Source: Ramazzottius varieornatus (taxonomy: Eukaryota; Tardigrada; Eutardigrada; Parachela; Ramazzottiidae). Taken from it: DNA of 64,000 nucleotides. Below the pieces are notes generated by a model. That model made no database searches and was not told where the DNA came from. It saw only the letters and a list, made by a program, of their open reading frames with translations. The translations under genes and the position numbers were made by a program. The stretch lies in NCBI GenBank assembly GCA_001949185.1, contig BDGG01000004.1:3045267-3109266 (forward strand), read 5' to 3'. This document shows, in pieces, positions 1-10,574 of the stretch (position 1 is the stretch's first letter; each line of letters starts with the position of its first letter).

Positions 1-225
1 GATTCGGAAAATTACCACGTCAAATTATTAAGTAATCGCCTCTTACGTGTCCGTTGACGGAAAAGCAAGCTGTTTTGACAGCAAAGTACGTCGTCTAGAT
101 GCTGTAATTATTTTCCCGCATTCTCACCGTCAGCTAATGTCACTAAGGACCATATTACGCACTTGATCGTTCGCCGATTACACCATCACAGATTATACAG
201 TCGACCACATGAAAATTGTTTTACC

Positions 226-1678
226 ATGCCGATCCTGAAAAGATTCCAGATGACAAGAACGGTGGCCTACGGGAAGCGGAAAGCCAGCTGGGAGAAATGC
301 CTCCGATACACGCTATGCTCCATAAACGTCGTTACAATGGTAAGAACTTACTGGCGTACCAATATTCATTCGATATTTTGGATTCGGTGCCAAACACCAG
401 TGGTGGCGGGCTGTTATAAGTGGCTTGGTTTTTAGCTGGGAGGACTCGCCTTGATTGCGGTGGGAGCATGGGTAATTGTGGACAAATTTTCGCTGGAGAG
501 CCTTGTTGGGACGAACCTGTATAACAGTGCCGGTAGGGTCTCCAGTTCAAGTCCTACAGTATTGTTTTGGCGCAGTTATTATTCTTCCGGTCATGTGCCG
601 TGATGATTTTTCTTCTCGTTTCGACTGATAGCTTGGATACTCATCGGAACAGGATGCGCGACAGTGGCCTTATCCCTTTTCGGATGTTTTGGGGCGATGA
701 GAGGCATCAGATGCATGTTAATGACGGTAAGGATGGACCAGATAAATTGTTTTGCCCTTGGCACCGTTATTCTGTTGTCCAACAAAAAAAATTTGCAGGC
801 TTTGTTCGTTTACAGTATTTCACTATCCTGTTCTGCATTTTCGTAATACTGCTTTTGGGCGGTATACTGGGATTCGTCCTCCGAAGTCAGCTTGACGAAT
901 CTATGCGACAAACGATGCACGACACCATGATAAGAGACTACGGTTTCGTCGATACTGTCAACGACGCATGGGATGCGATGCAGCAAGGGGTACTTCCGCC
1001 TTGTGAATTCACCATCAACCCGCTCCTATCGGTCTGGCTGTCTGATAAATTGACTTGACTGAAATTGTGTTTTCGTTTAGTTCGGATGCTGCGCTGTTGA
1101 CGATGGCTACAACCTGACGAACTACATCCACAGGTACGGGCAACTTCCGGGTATTGTAGGCGTTACTGTACCCATCTTCGGTTCTTTGTTCAAATAGCCG
1201 CTGGTACGAGAAGCAGGAAAGTCCTCGCCCATTGGTGCCAGAAACGTGTTGTCGAACCGTGGATATAGACGGACATTTGAGCTATGTTAACCTAACGGAA
1301 TGTCAAGGACGATATTTACCGAAGAACCCACAATACTATTGGCCAAACCCCGACTATGTTTACACTGAGGTGTGTTTCGAACTCATTTCTCTGTGAATAT
1401 TCCGAGTCTGTAATTTCCAAGGGTACTTTTTCTGTGTTTGTTGCAGCCGTGTTTAATGAAGGGCAAGGCCGGAGTGAAGGAACATGCCGTCATCCTGGGA
1501 TCCGTGGGAGTCTCAATCGCTTGCTCACTGGTAGGTCGAGAGAACTATTTGCCTTCTCCATTTAATGGTTTCGTCTGTTTGAAGGTATAGTTCAGACCAA
1601 TCTTCTTGACTTAGAGGTTGTATTTTGCAGATAGCAGGAATGATCTTCTCGATGTGCCTGTTCAAGGAAATAGCGTAA
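226..1678 (+). CDS. Tetraspanin (four-transmembrane protein), eight exons
   Basis: Plasma- or endosomal-membrane scaffold protein of the tetraspanin family; partner unknown. Exons by splice sites and phase: 226-339, 436-589 (or ending at 532, same phase), 632-726, 816-989, 1081-1133, 1198-1369, 1447-1530 and 1631-1678 (TAA). The order is TM1 (CLRYTLCSINVV / LALIAVGAWVIV), a short loop, TM2 ending in the family-typical GCFGA, TM3 (YFTILFCIFVILLLGGILG), a large loop with FGCCAVDD, PETCC and two more cysteines, then TM4 and a very short tail (CLFKEIA). The loop has six cysteines, as is common in the family, but the signature CCG is CCA here. The start is uncertain: ATG at 226 or 250. The alternative donors of exon 2 change the small loop by 19 residues. 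The family call is firm; the subfamily cannot be named. Confidence 0.85.
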
Positions 1679-2963
1679 GCACATGTGTGACGAAACTGTG
1701 GTACTCCACCTTTGCTGATTCGCCGTTCTTTGCGCAAACCCCGGAACTGTATCATGTAACGCTGACGGTTTCTTTTGCAGTCGGACATGAATTTGATGAC
1801 ATGAGTTTGATGACGCATTCGCAGATGAATGGCGTCGGCCAACTGCTTGAAAGTTCCACACTTGTCAGGACCTTGACATTCCAGTAGATCTCTTACCGAA
1901 CGAGAAGTCTTCGATTCTGGAGCTTTTGCAGCCGAGCATTGTGATACTTGAATTCATCTTTTGTTATTTTGTTGTTGGATTCTGCTGACCAAAACAGTCT
2001 TCTCATGTGCTCATCGATATATAAGTACCTGCGGAAGAGTTTGTAAAAATTGGTGCTAAGGTTAACTGCACCTAATCCATAAAGAATACAGTGGCCGCAG
2101 CGATCTCCATTTTGACGGATGGCAGATAATAAAGTGCCCCGCATCTTCGGCCAAGAGAGTCAAAATTTGACTTCGCCATCTTGAACACATGGGACACGGT
2201 AACAAGAACAAGTACTGTAACCAAGAAGCAAATGTGCCGATTAGCGGGATTGTAGTCCGAACGAAAGGCCCAGAAAATCCCAGAGTATTTTGTACTGCGA
2301 GCTGTCCAGAAGCCGTGAACAAATGTTCCACGGGTATCTTTCAGAGTACTGTCTAGTGTCTAGCCTAAAGCGTCATTCGTTGGTCGCGAGACCGTAAAAA
2401 AGAGAACCACATCATTTCGGAGCCGGAAGCCTGGAATGGATCCTTGGTGTGGTCAGTTCACGATCTTTGACCAAAGACAGTGGGTAGGTCCTCTCGCCTT
2501 CGGGACCGATTTCCGAATCCCAAGTCCGAACAATACCTCGAGGGTATTAGGGCCACCTGGCAGGTCACCCCTGGAAATGAAGGGTGCGTTATGACCCGAA
2601 ACGCATCAAGTTAGATCTGGAAGTTTGGAACACATGTGAGCGGTATAGTACTAATCCACCTGGGGTTGAATGTCGCTCCCCTGATATGACCATTCGATAG
2701 ATCTCTAGTTCTATCGATCTCCCCACTTAAGGGGGCGAAAGTTTCCCCGGGGGGTCATATTGTACCATGTGAGCGCTTATGTCGGAGTGGAGCTTAAATG
2801 TCTAGCTTGTCTCCTCGCCTCCATCTCCATCCTCACGCCAACAAACCAGTCTGGATGAGGAGCTGATATTCCAAGCATTCGACACTACATTGATAGGAAC
2901 CGGATATTCCAGCAAAGAAGCTCGGATCGTCGTACTGAGAGTAACGGCTGGACTTGATCCAAG
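1679..2963. other. Intergenic region, tetraspanin to U1-70K
   Basis: No gene is supported. Short open frames are present on the minus strand at 1893-2331, but they show no splice-linked continuation and no family motif. Between about 2690 and 2760 there are small self-complementary stretches (CGATAGA...TCTATCG, CCCCACTTAAGGGGG, CCCCGGGG). The promoter of the U1-70K gene presumably lies at the right end, without an obvious TATA box. Confidence 0.5.
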
Positions 2964-5649
2964 ATGACGGCTTGTCTACCACCTAACCTCTTGGCCCTCT
3001 TTGCGCCGAGGGATCCGATCCCATATCTTCCTCCAGTTGACAAAACAACTGCGGAAAAGAAAAGAGCTGGATACGCCGGCGTTGGGTCTCTGCTTTCGTT
3101 GTTCGAGGTAACAGAATGCGATGCGTGTTAGTTGAAATCGCTGTAAAACTACCACGCTTTCTTCACCACTGATTCTTGCAATGTTCATTTTCAGAACTCC
3201 CAGGAGTCGATGGCCACAGTCCGCCTGGAATCGCGAGATGAAAGACGTGAGAGAAAGGTGTGGACTTTGAGAGCGTGGAGTTACTATGCACTGGTGGTCG
3301 AATTTCGATCAATGCTGCACACCGCATACCATGGTTGTTTACGTGCCATGTCCCCTAACCCTTTTGTTCTTCGTTGTCAGAAACGCGAAAGGGAAGAAAT
3401 GATGACTTATAAGCTGGAACAAGAGCTCGCGCGATGTAAGTCCCTGACTTGCAACATAATGCCAAAAATTGTGGGTCTGTAAGTTATAACACATATACGA
3501 TGTGGACTGTTATTCTGGACATTACAGGGGATCCTCACGACAACGGCGAAGCCACCGCAGACCCTTTCAAAACTCTCTTCGTATCCCGATTGGTATGGCA
3601 TTCCTATCTGTTTGGCGCTGTGCCTCTACAGTTTTCTTGATTTGTGTGAATCATTCAGAATTTCGAAACGTCGGAGAACAAAATTCGAAGGGAGTTCGAG
3701 CAGTATGGACCAGTTGTTTCGGTAAGTGACTGAGATCTTTCTGTTCCCACAAGTCATGGAGCCATCCTAGTTTTTTCCCAATGTATGGTGACAGTATCAT
3801 ATGTTGGAGTAAAGGCCAGGAAGATAATCAGTTTTGTCCTCGTTTATGCAATGTCGGAGAGTCTTTGATGTTGTCTCTGAGATGAAACTACAATCTGTGT
3901 GTTGCAGGTCAAGCTGGTGAAGGATAAGAAGACTGAGAAATCGAAGGGGTATGCATTCATTGAATTCGAACGAGAGGAAGATATGCGAAGTAAGTATTTG
4001 CTCACAACACCCATCCTTCTTGAAATGCGGTCGTGGCTGATGCATTAAGCAGCGGCCGGAAGTCATCGGCGCATGAGCCGATGCGCGGCTTCTGAAGGTG
4101 TGGTATAAAATTGGGTTTATCATTTTTCTCTGGAGCTGGCTCTTTCGATAGCTTCCGAAAGAGCTCTTCCGCTTCAAACTTGAGATAATAAATGGAGGGA
4201 AGTGCGGGTAGGCATGTTATAGGACATTGTTGACAATCAATTCTGTTGGCCAACAGTGTACGTACTTTGCATAGTAGACCTCTTCTGAGACATGCGACTC
4301 CCGAAGCTTGTAACTTCCTGTAGCCAAAATACTTTTCTCAACCCAAATTAAACTGGTATTTTGGTGTTTTACTCGCGAAGGACTGAAAATTTGAAATGAC
4401 TAGCGAGGTAGGCGCTTTAGTCCAGGCAGGTTCTCTGCTGGTTAAGTATAAAGATGGATCATGTTTAAAGTTGCCAGTCTTCTCACTGTCCCGGCTAATT
4501 ATGCGTAAGTAAACAAGCGCAGGTAAGCCGGGTAAGTAGCTTGTATCTTTATCGAGAACGCTTTTCTTGAGTGGTCTGGTTTTTGAACTTCAGACAGAGA
4601 CCCAAACGAACCGAAAGACCGAAGAGAACAGGGATGGCGACCTAGCTAAAATCTTTGTGTATGTATCGCGGATACCGAGGACGGGGCAATGGCACTGTTC
4701 CCTGACTAATTCTTCTTTCTTTGCAGGCGCTTTCAAGTATGCTGATGGTAAGCGCATCGACGGCCGTAAAATAATCGTCGACGTGGAACGTGGGCGAACC
4801 ATCAAGGACTGGAAACCTCGAAGGCTAGGTATGGATGTCCACGTTTGGGGGGCTACAAACGGAACGTACCAGATTGTCATCTCAAGTGGCGCACTTTTTC
4901 ATTCTAATTGGCTGGAAGCATGAGCCACTTGAAAAAATGATCTTGTACATTTCGTTTGCCGGCCTCCCATTTTACCATTCGTTCGTTCGTTCGTTCGCCA
5001 TTCACTCATCCTAAGTTTGAACCGATCTGTCTTACGCTTTTGAACTGGACGCACTGGTGCATCTACAACGCTGTACTTCCGTTGACAGGTGGAGGTCGAG
5101 GTGGACGAAAGACGGGAGCAACGGATCCAGACAAACCACCTGTTTCTTCTCGCGATGGAGAGAACGACCGGCCTCCTGGAGGTGGTCCCATGAGATATGA
5201 TCGGGACCGAGATCGTAATGGCCGCGAAAGCAGCCGAAACCGAAGCGGACCATACGATCGACCTCCCATGAACCGCGGGCCACCGAATGATCGCCCTCCT
5301 TATGGCGATCGACCTGGCTATGGAGGCGGAGATCGTCCCGGATATGGTGGTAGTGGTGGTGGTGGAGATCGGAATGGGTTCCAGGACCGTGGACCTCGCG
5401 AACGGGGTGGTTTTAATGGACGGGACAGGTCCGAGGCTCCACGAGATGATCGCTTTAGGGATCGGTCAGTATTTCTCTTCGTCGCATTGTGAAATCCGAA
5501 TACAGTTATATGATTATAGGGGTGGGGATGACCGAGGTCGAGATCGCGATATGAGGGATCGTGGTGACAGAAACGGAGACAGGAATGGGGGACGAGACAG
5601 ACGGGATAACTTTAATGACAGGGATCGCGATCGTGGTCGCCGTTATTAG
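2964..5649 (+). CDS. SNRNP70: U1 small nuclear ribonucleoprotein 70 kDa (U1-70K)
   Basis: Core protein of the U1 snRNP; it binds U1 snRNA stem-loop I through an RRM and acts in 5' splice-site recognition in the nucleus. Exons: 2964-3107, 3195-3257, 3381-3435, 3528-3592, 3659-3721, 3908-3989, 4727-4828, 5089-5464, 5520-5649 (TAG), all in consistent phase. The N-terminus has the near-invariant U1-70K start ([20 protein letters not shown]). It is followed by a charged helix, RNP2 (TLFVSRL), RNP1 (KGYAFIEF) and the family-typical [21 protein letters not shown] after the RRM. The C-terminus is a low-complexity tail of RG, RD and GGY repeats. Intron 6 (3990-4726) is much longer than the others; intron 7 contains an MITE-like palindrome and a TTCG repeat. 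Identification is very strong. Confidence 0.96.
4848..4970. repeat. MITE-like palindrome, copy 1 (U1-70K intron 7)
   Basis: The left arm carries CTCAAGTGGCGCAC and the right arm GAGCCACTTGA, around a spacer with ATTGGCTGG. Outer arms include CAAACGGAACGTACCAGAT and its partner ATCTTGTACATTTCGTTTG. It lies wholly inside the intron. Confidence 0.8.
4977..4997. repeat. TTCG microsatellite
   Basis: About five tandem copies of TTCG lie immediately right of MITE copy 1 in the same intron. Confidence 0.9.
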
Positions 5650-7459
5650 AGCAGCCGCCGCCGCTTCGGAGTGGATCGTTTTAGTTAAAATGTGAGACGC
5701 TTAACCACATTTACTTCGAAACGTTTTTTTTGTTCAGGACAGACGACCCAGGGCGAGCGTGTCGATACGCCGTATAATGTTTTTTGTTCTGTGGCGTTCT
5801 TTTACTGCATCCTTTGTCTCTCCTCTTTAGTGGCTTTTCTTACAGCTTTTCTTCCGCGCATTGCACTACTTACTACTCTACTATATTTATCCTGCTCCGG
5901 AACATACATTCTATGAAGTTCCTCGTTCCCTCCGTATTCCGCTTCACTGTAACGCTATCGGATCTGGCAGGAGAGAACTAATGGCATGTGCATCCTGGAG
6001 ATGAGTGACTGGAGTATGGCCGTGCTGTACTGAGTACAGTTTCTGGGAAGTTGCAAAACTCAACAGCGTTTGCTTGCATTCATATCGGAGTTTACTGAAG
6101 GATTCTGCTTTCCGTGGGTAAACGCACAGTGAACGAAGCATCGTCAGACACCGCGTTGACTCGTACAGGCATCCAGACAGGAATTTAGTCTTCGACAACC
6201 ACAGCCATCTGTTTCTACATCAGTAAAACTTGAAACTTGTTCAGAGAATTCCCCTCAAGTTCACTTCTTGGTCTTCGTTGCTTCTTTTATACCGACATCC
6301 TTGACTTGGACACCTGTAGATATCAAACGCAACTACTAGCCACGGCCCAACACGGTGATAATCAAGAATCAAGATGCACAGTTCACACGTTCAAAAGCAT
6401 CATGGTATGCCAGTCGACACGTACCTGGAGGAAGAGATCCTTTCAGTTTATCGGCCTTCTCTTTGTCATCAAGCTTCAGGGTATACAGGAATCGACTACA
6501 TCGTATCTTGAACTTGAAGCTATTCCTGTTCTTCTTTATCTTGACAACTGAAATCGTATGGACAAAATGAGTATGGATATGAATATGGACACCGTTCGAA
6601 CCCAAAACGAAGCCTGAATCAACTTACCTTTAGCGTCAGCCCTCCTGGCGAGCAGGAGAAACTCCTTGATGTCCTTCACTTCCTTAGGCTGAAGGAAAAC
6701 AACGAATTAGACTACGATATTACACTTCCGGTGGGCCATCAAGAGCATAGTGGCGGAAGTTCCAGAGTGCCGATTAACACCCCAAACACTGTCGTACTCC
6801 CCCGCAATTCGACAGAACTCACCATTTTGATAGTCCAGCAAAATAATTCAACTCAGTGTGTATGCAGATTCCAACCAGGCTATCTAGAACAAGATCAAGA
6901 AGAAACAAGCTGGAGACTGGAGACCTGGGATCGCAAGAAGACTCAGAATCCGTAAAGGATGGAAAATTGGAAATGCGAAGCCGACAGACCGCAGAGCGAT
7001 ATCAATCAGTCAATCAACGCTAAAAAACGCAGAAAGCCTCGCATTGAGTTCAGGCACCGCCCCGCAGTTGACCGATTGGTCTGATGCCGATTATATTCGC
7101 AAACTCGAGAACGAAACTACTCAAACGAGAAAATGAAAAGCAGTTACAGTAATTTAATTTCGTTTCCGCCGTGGATCTTCTCATTCCTTTCATGCTGTGG
7201 ACAAGCGTCCTGCCCGCTGTACGGTCAGAGAGATGGTGGAATTTTTGTTGACGGATTAGCATCGGTTATGAGGACATAGGGCGGTGGGGAAGAGAGAGGC
7301 GCAGAGGAAGACCAGCTGGTGACGTGGAACCGTGGAACCGTGGAACGTAATACGCCATACTCTCTTGACTAGCTTTGGATCTGTCGTCGTTGTTGCTGAT
7401 TCCGGATCTCCTCTGTGACACAGACTCGGTGGAGACATTGGAGGTGTTCTTCCGACACC
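5650..7459. other. Intergenic region, U1-70K 3' side to GOT1
   Basis: It holds the presumed U1-70K 3' UTR and the GOT1 promoter. No conserved reading frame is recognised on either strand. The only clear structure is a short octamer tandem repeat at 7324-7347. Confidence 0.5.
7324..7347. repeat. Three tandem octamers GTGGAACC
   Basis: GTGGAACC is repeated three times in direct tandem (the last unit is GTGGAACG). It is about 115 bp upstream of the GOT1 start codon. Confidence 0.85.
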
Positions 7460-8200
7460 ATGATCCAAGTTACTGACTTTCAAAGTGAGTCGTTGCTGAT
7501 AACACTGTTGCGTCTGAAATAGTATAGCGCCCTGGAATTTTTATGTTTTTCAGAGATCGGTATCGGACTGTCAGGATTCGGTGTTACCTTCCTCTTCCTT
7601 GGAATAATTCTCTTCTTCGACAAAGGGCTACTCGCCATTGGGAATGTGTGTATTTGCCAAGATGGTCTTCAGCATATTAAGTGGCTCGTACCTGATGTGA
7701 AATTATGAATGCTGGTGTTTCCTAATTTTGCACATTTGTCTATAGATTTTGTTCATTGTTGGATTGACCATCGTCATCGGACTTCAACGGACAGTGCGAT
7801 TCTTTTTTCAAGTTCAGAAGATTAAGGGAACAACAGCATTCCTTGGGGGTATACTGGTTGTTCTCTTCGGCTGGCCGTTTGTCGGAATGGTCATCGAGCT
7901 TTACGGATTTGTCTCCCTCTTCAGGTATGCCTTTTAGTTCTCGACAACAAATGTACCGAATGGAAATGAACCAACCGATGTAAACTCGGATCGGGGCGTA
8001 CTATGTTGCTTTATGCTTCTTAGTGGATTTTTCCCCGTTGCGTTAAGCTTCATAAGGAGGCTGCCGGTTATCGGAACGGTTCTCAACATGCCAGGAATAA
8101 GCAGAGTAAGAAAAGATCTCATTATTTGTCGATAATTGTGAAACTGTAAAACCTGTCATTACAGCTGCTCGATGGTTATGATAAGAGGGTCGATATGTAG
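7460..8200 (+). CDS. GOLT1B: Vesicle transport protein GOT1 (GOLT1-like)
   Basis: Small multi-spanning membrane protein of the early Golgi, implicated in ER-Golgi traffic. Exons: 7460-7484, 7554-7645, 7746-7924, 8024-8105, 8165-8200 (TAG), all with GT-AG introns and matching phase. The product is about 137 residues, as expected for the family. Recognisable segments are [31 protein letters not shown], a second hydrophobic block with [13 protein letters not shown], a third block with [10 protein letters not shown], and [20 protein letters not shown] before NMPGI. These match the GOT1B pattern of four hydrophobic segments. The A/B paralogue cannot be decided; the symbol is given for the family. 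Confidence 0.93.
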
Positions 8201-9100
8201 GTGGTATCCAGGTACGCGGATGATTCAAGAACCGCTGTCTGAAAGACCGAGGAATACCTGCGAACTCTGATGCACATCTGCTCATCGATTGGCTATGGGT
8301 GTCTCACAGGAGCACTGTTACAACTTACAAGCCCTCAGTCACTTTCCTGTTTTTATATCTATTCTAGAAGCTGGTATCGAGGTATCTGAATACGATTTTC
8401 GGGTAGTCCTGTTTACTGTTTACTTGTAAGCCTGTGATGGATCTCTGCGTTTCTGGGGCTCAGACGTCTAGACACCCTTTAATTGAGTTTGTTTCTGTGA
8501 GAGATTTTTATATGGTCAGACTACGAATGCTTAAGTTGAACTGCTTCCCAGGGTGTGGACCGATGTAGCAGCTTGACATTACTCCCAAAGAATAATTACA
8601 CCCGTCCACTTCCTTGTTCGCAAAATCCCACGCAGACTTGGCTTCGTATTTTGCTCTCGGGTGCATCTGTCAACGGTGAACTATCGCCTGAATTCCCTTC
8701 TAGTTGTTATCTCGTCAATGCTTAATGGTGCAGGATCTGTCAACATGTTCGATGCGGGTAACGAAGAACTTGGTCGGGAGACCAAAGGTCGGGCGAATTT
8801 GACTGCTTCGATCGGACAGGACGTTGTTATGCTGTCGTCATGTCAGTGTCAAGCGCCATCATACTGGGCTTTGGAGCTCCCAAATCAAAAATTCAAAATC
8901 AATCAACTCGCAAGTGGGGATTTTTAGCGGAAAATAGCAAAGGCAAAGGTGCCAAAAGCTGAAAGGCTCACTCGAATTTCAAATCTCTTGCAGGCTGCAG
9001 CCGTGTGAAAATTTAATCGCGATGCAGAACTCCGTCGTCGTTATCGTGAATCCCTCCTTGGTTTTGGTTGGACCATCGCATTGTGAGAACGTTTGCTACC
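8201..9100. other. Intergenic region, GOT1 to ORC4
   Basis: An 88-codon frame at 8661-8927 has no recognisable motif and no supporting splice structure. Nothing else is supported; it is taken as GOT1 3' and ORC4 5' flank. Confidence 0.4.
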
Positions 9101-10418
9101 ATGACACAGCGAGGAAAAGGCGCTGCTCCCAAGTTCTGCTCCGTTGACTGCTTTACGAGAAACGTGCAACAGGTTGAGCGCTTACTGGAGAGCGTTATCG
9201 TGCGAGGGAAGAGTGAGTCTGTGATTCTCTGCGGACCACCAGGATGTGGAAAGACGGCGATCATCGAAGGAGCATTATCGACGTACGTGGCGGACAAGAC
9301 ATTCAGCAAGACGTTCCAGTGCGTATACCTGGACGGAGCAGTCGAAGGCGACATCAAAAGTTCGGTTGAAAGTATCCTCCGCCAAACCTCACCGGAAGTC
9401 ATCATTCGTCCCAAGGGTGGCATCGCTGGTTCGCTGTCCGACAAACTGAAGGAGATGTGCGATATTCTGAAGCATCTGTCAACGGAGAAAAAAACTCGGA
9501 AAGGCTTTATCTTCGTCATTGACTGTCTGGAAGGCTTCATCGAAGAAGACAACCAGTTGCTGCTGTACACGCTGTTTGAATCATCGCGTGAGAACGATAT
9601 TCCCGTTTGTGTGATTGGTGTCTCGCGGATTCTGGACGTTCTGGAGAAGATGGAGAAGCGCGTTAAGTCACGGTTCTCGCAAAGAGTCATTTGTGTTTCG
9701 GCTGATCTCTTTGGTTCCTTTGCGGAATTCAGACAGGCATTCGCGTTTGTCTTGCGGAAGCGTCTACCAACTTTGTCGACTTCACGTAAGCAAGTACTAT
9801 CGGGCTCATGACCTAACTAATACTTACTTTTCTCTGGTAGAGGTACAGCAGTTTTCGAAGATCGAAAACGTCGAGCAGACTCTCAAGAACCTTCACTCGT
9901 ACCGAAGGGACTGGAACACGTTATATCGATTCGTAGAGCTAACCGCTGCATGTACCGGAAGTCAGTTAACTTCCGCCAACTTCGACGACGTTACACAGCG
10001 AGCTTTCATCCTCATGTTCCCGGACGCGGTAAAATCAGCAGTCTCAGACTTGCCATACCTGCAACTAGCCCTCCTCTTCTGTTGTGTCATGTTCGTCAAA
10101 GTCCAGCAAGAGAGCGCCTTCAACTACAATATGATCCGTGAGGTGTACATGACGTCGGTACGGCAGAAGAAGTCCAACTCCTTTAAGTTCAGCGACTCAA
10201 TGGTGGTGGAGGCCTTCCACGATCTGGAAAGCTGTGGAGTACTACGGACAGTATCAAAGGGAGGAGAAAATATCGGTCCCCGAGAATACAAGCTTCTAAC
10301 GCTGACCATCTCGGAACTCCAGATAGTCGAACTGGCCGGAAGCAAAGAGTTCCTCAACGGCCTACCGACGGACTTGCAGCTATTGGCAACAGAATGCAGA
10401 CAAACCTGCTTACTATGA
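9101..10418 (+). CDS. ORC4: Origin recognition complex subunit 4
   Basis: AAA+ subunit of the origin recognition complex, which licenses replication origins in the nucleus. Two exons, 9101-9785 and 9841-10418 (TGA), are separated by a 55-bp intron with a clear branch-site-like CTAAC. The ATG at 9101 gives a product of about 420 residues, close to the usual ORC4 length. Walker A is CGPPGCGKTAIIEGAL. The Walker B region reads FIFVIDCLEGF, with Cys-Leu-Glu where family members usually have Asp/Glu-Glu-Phe-Asp. The C-terminal half (QLALLFCCVMFV, VYMTSVRQKKSN, VVEAFHDLESCGVL) matches the ORC4 winged-helix region. It converges with the DDR gene, with only 156 bp between the stop codons. Confidence 0.88.
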
Positions 10419-10574
10419 GGTATCTTTCTCATAGACATCCTTTAATGTTACGTAGTACTTCAGAGTCAAATCGAGCCGTACGCTTGTCAGCGGAAACAAG
10501 GTTAAAAAGTGATCGAAGTCAGAGATACAAATTTGGTTCAATGGAAGTTTGATTTGAGTTTGGAGACTAGGGTT

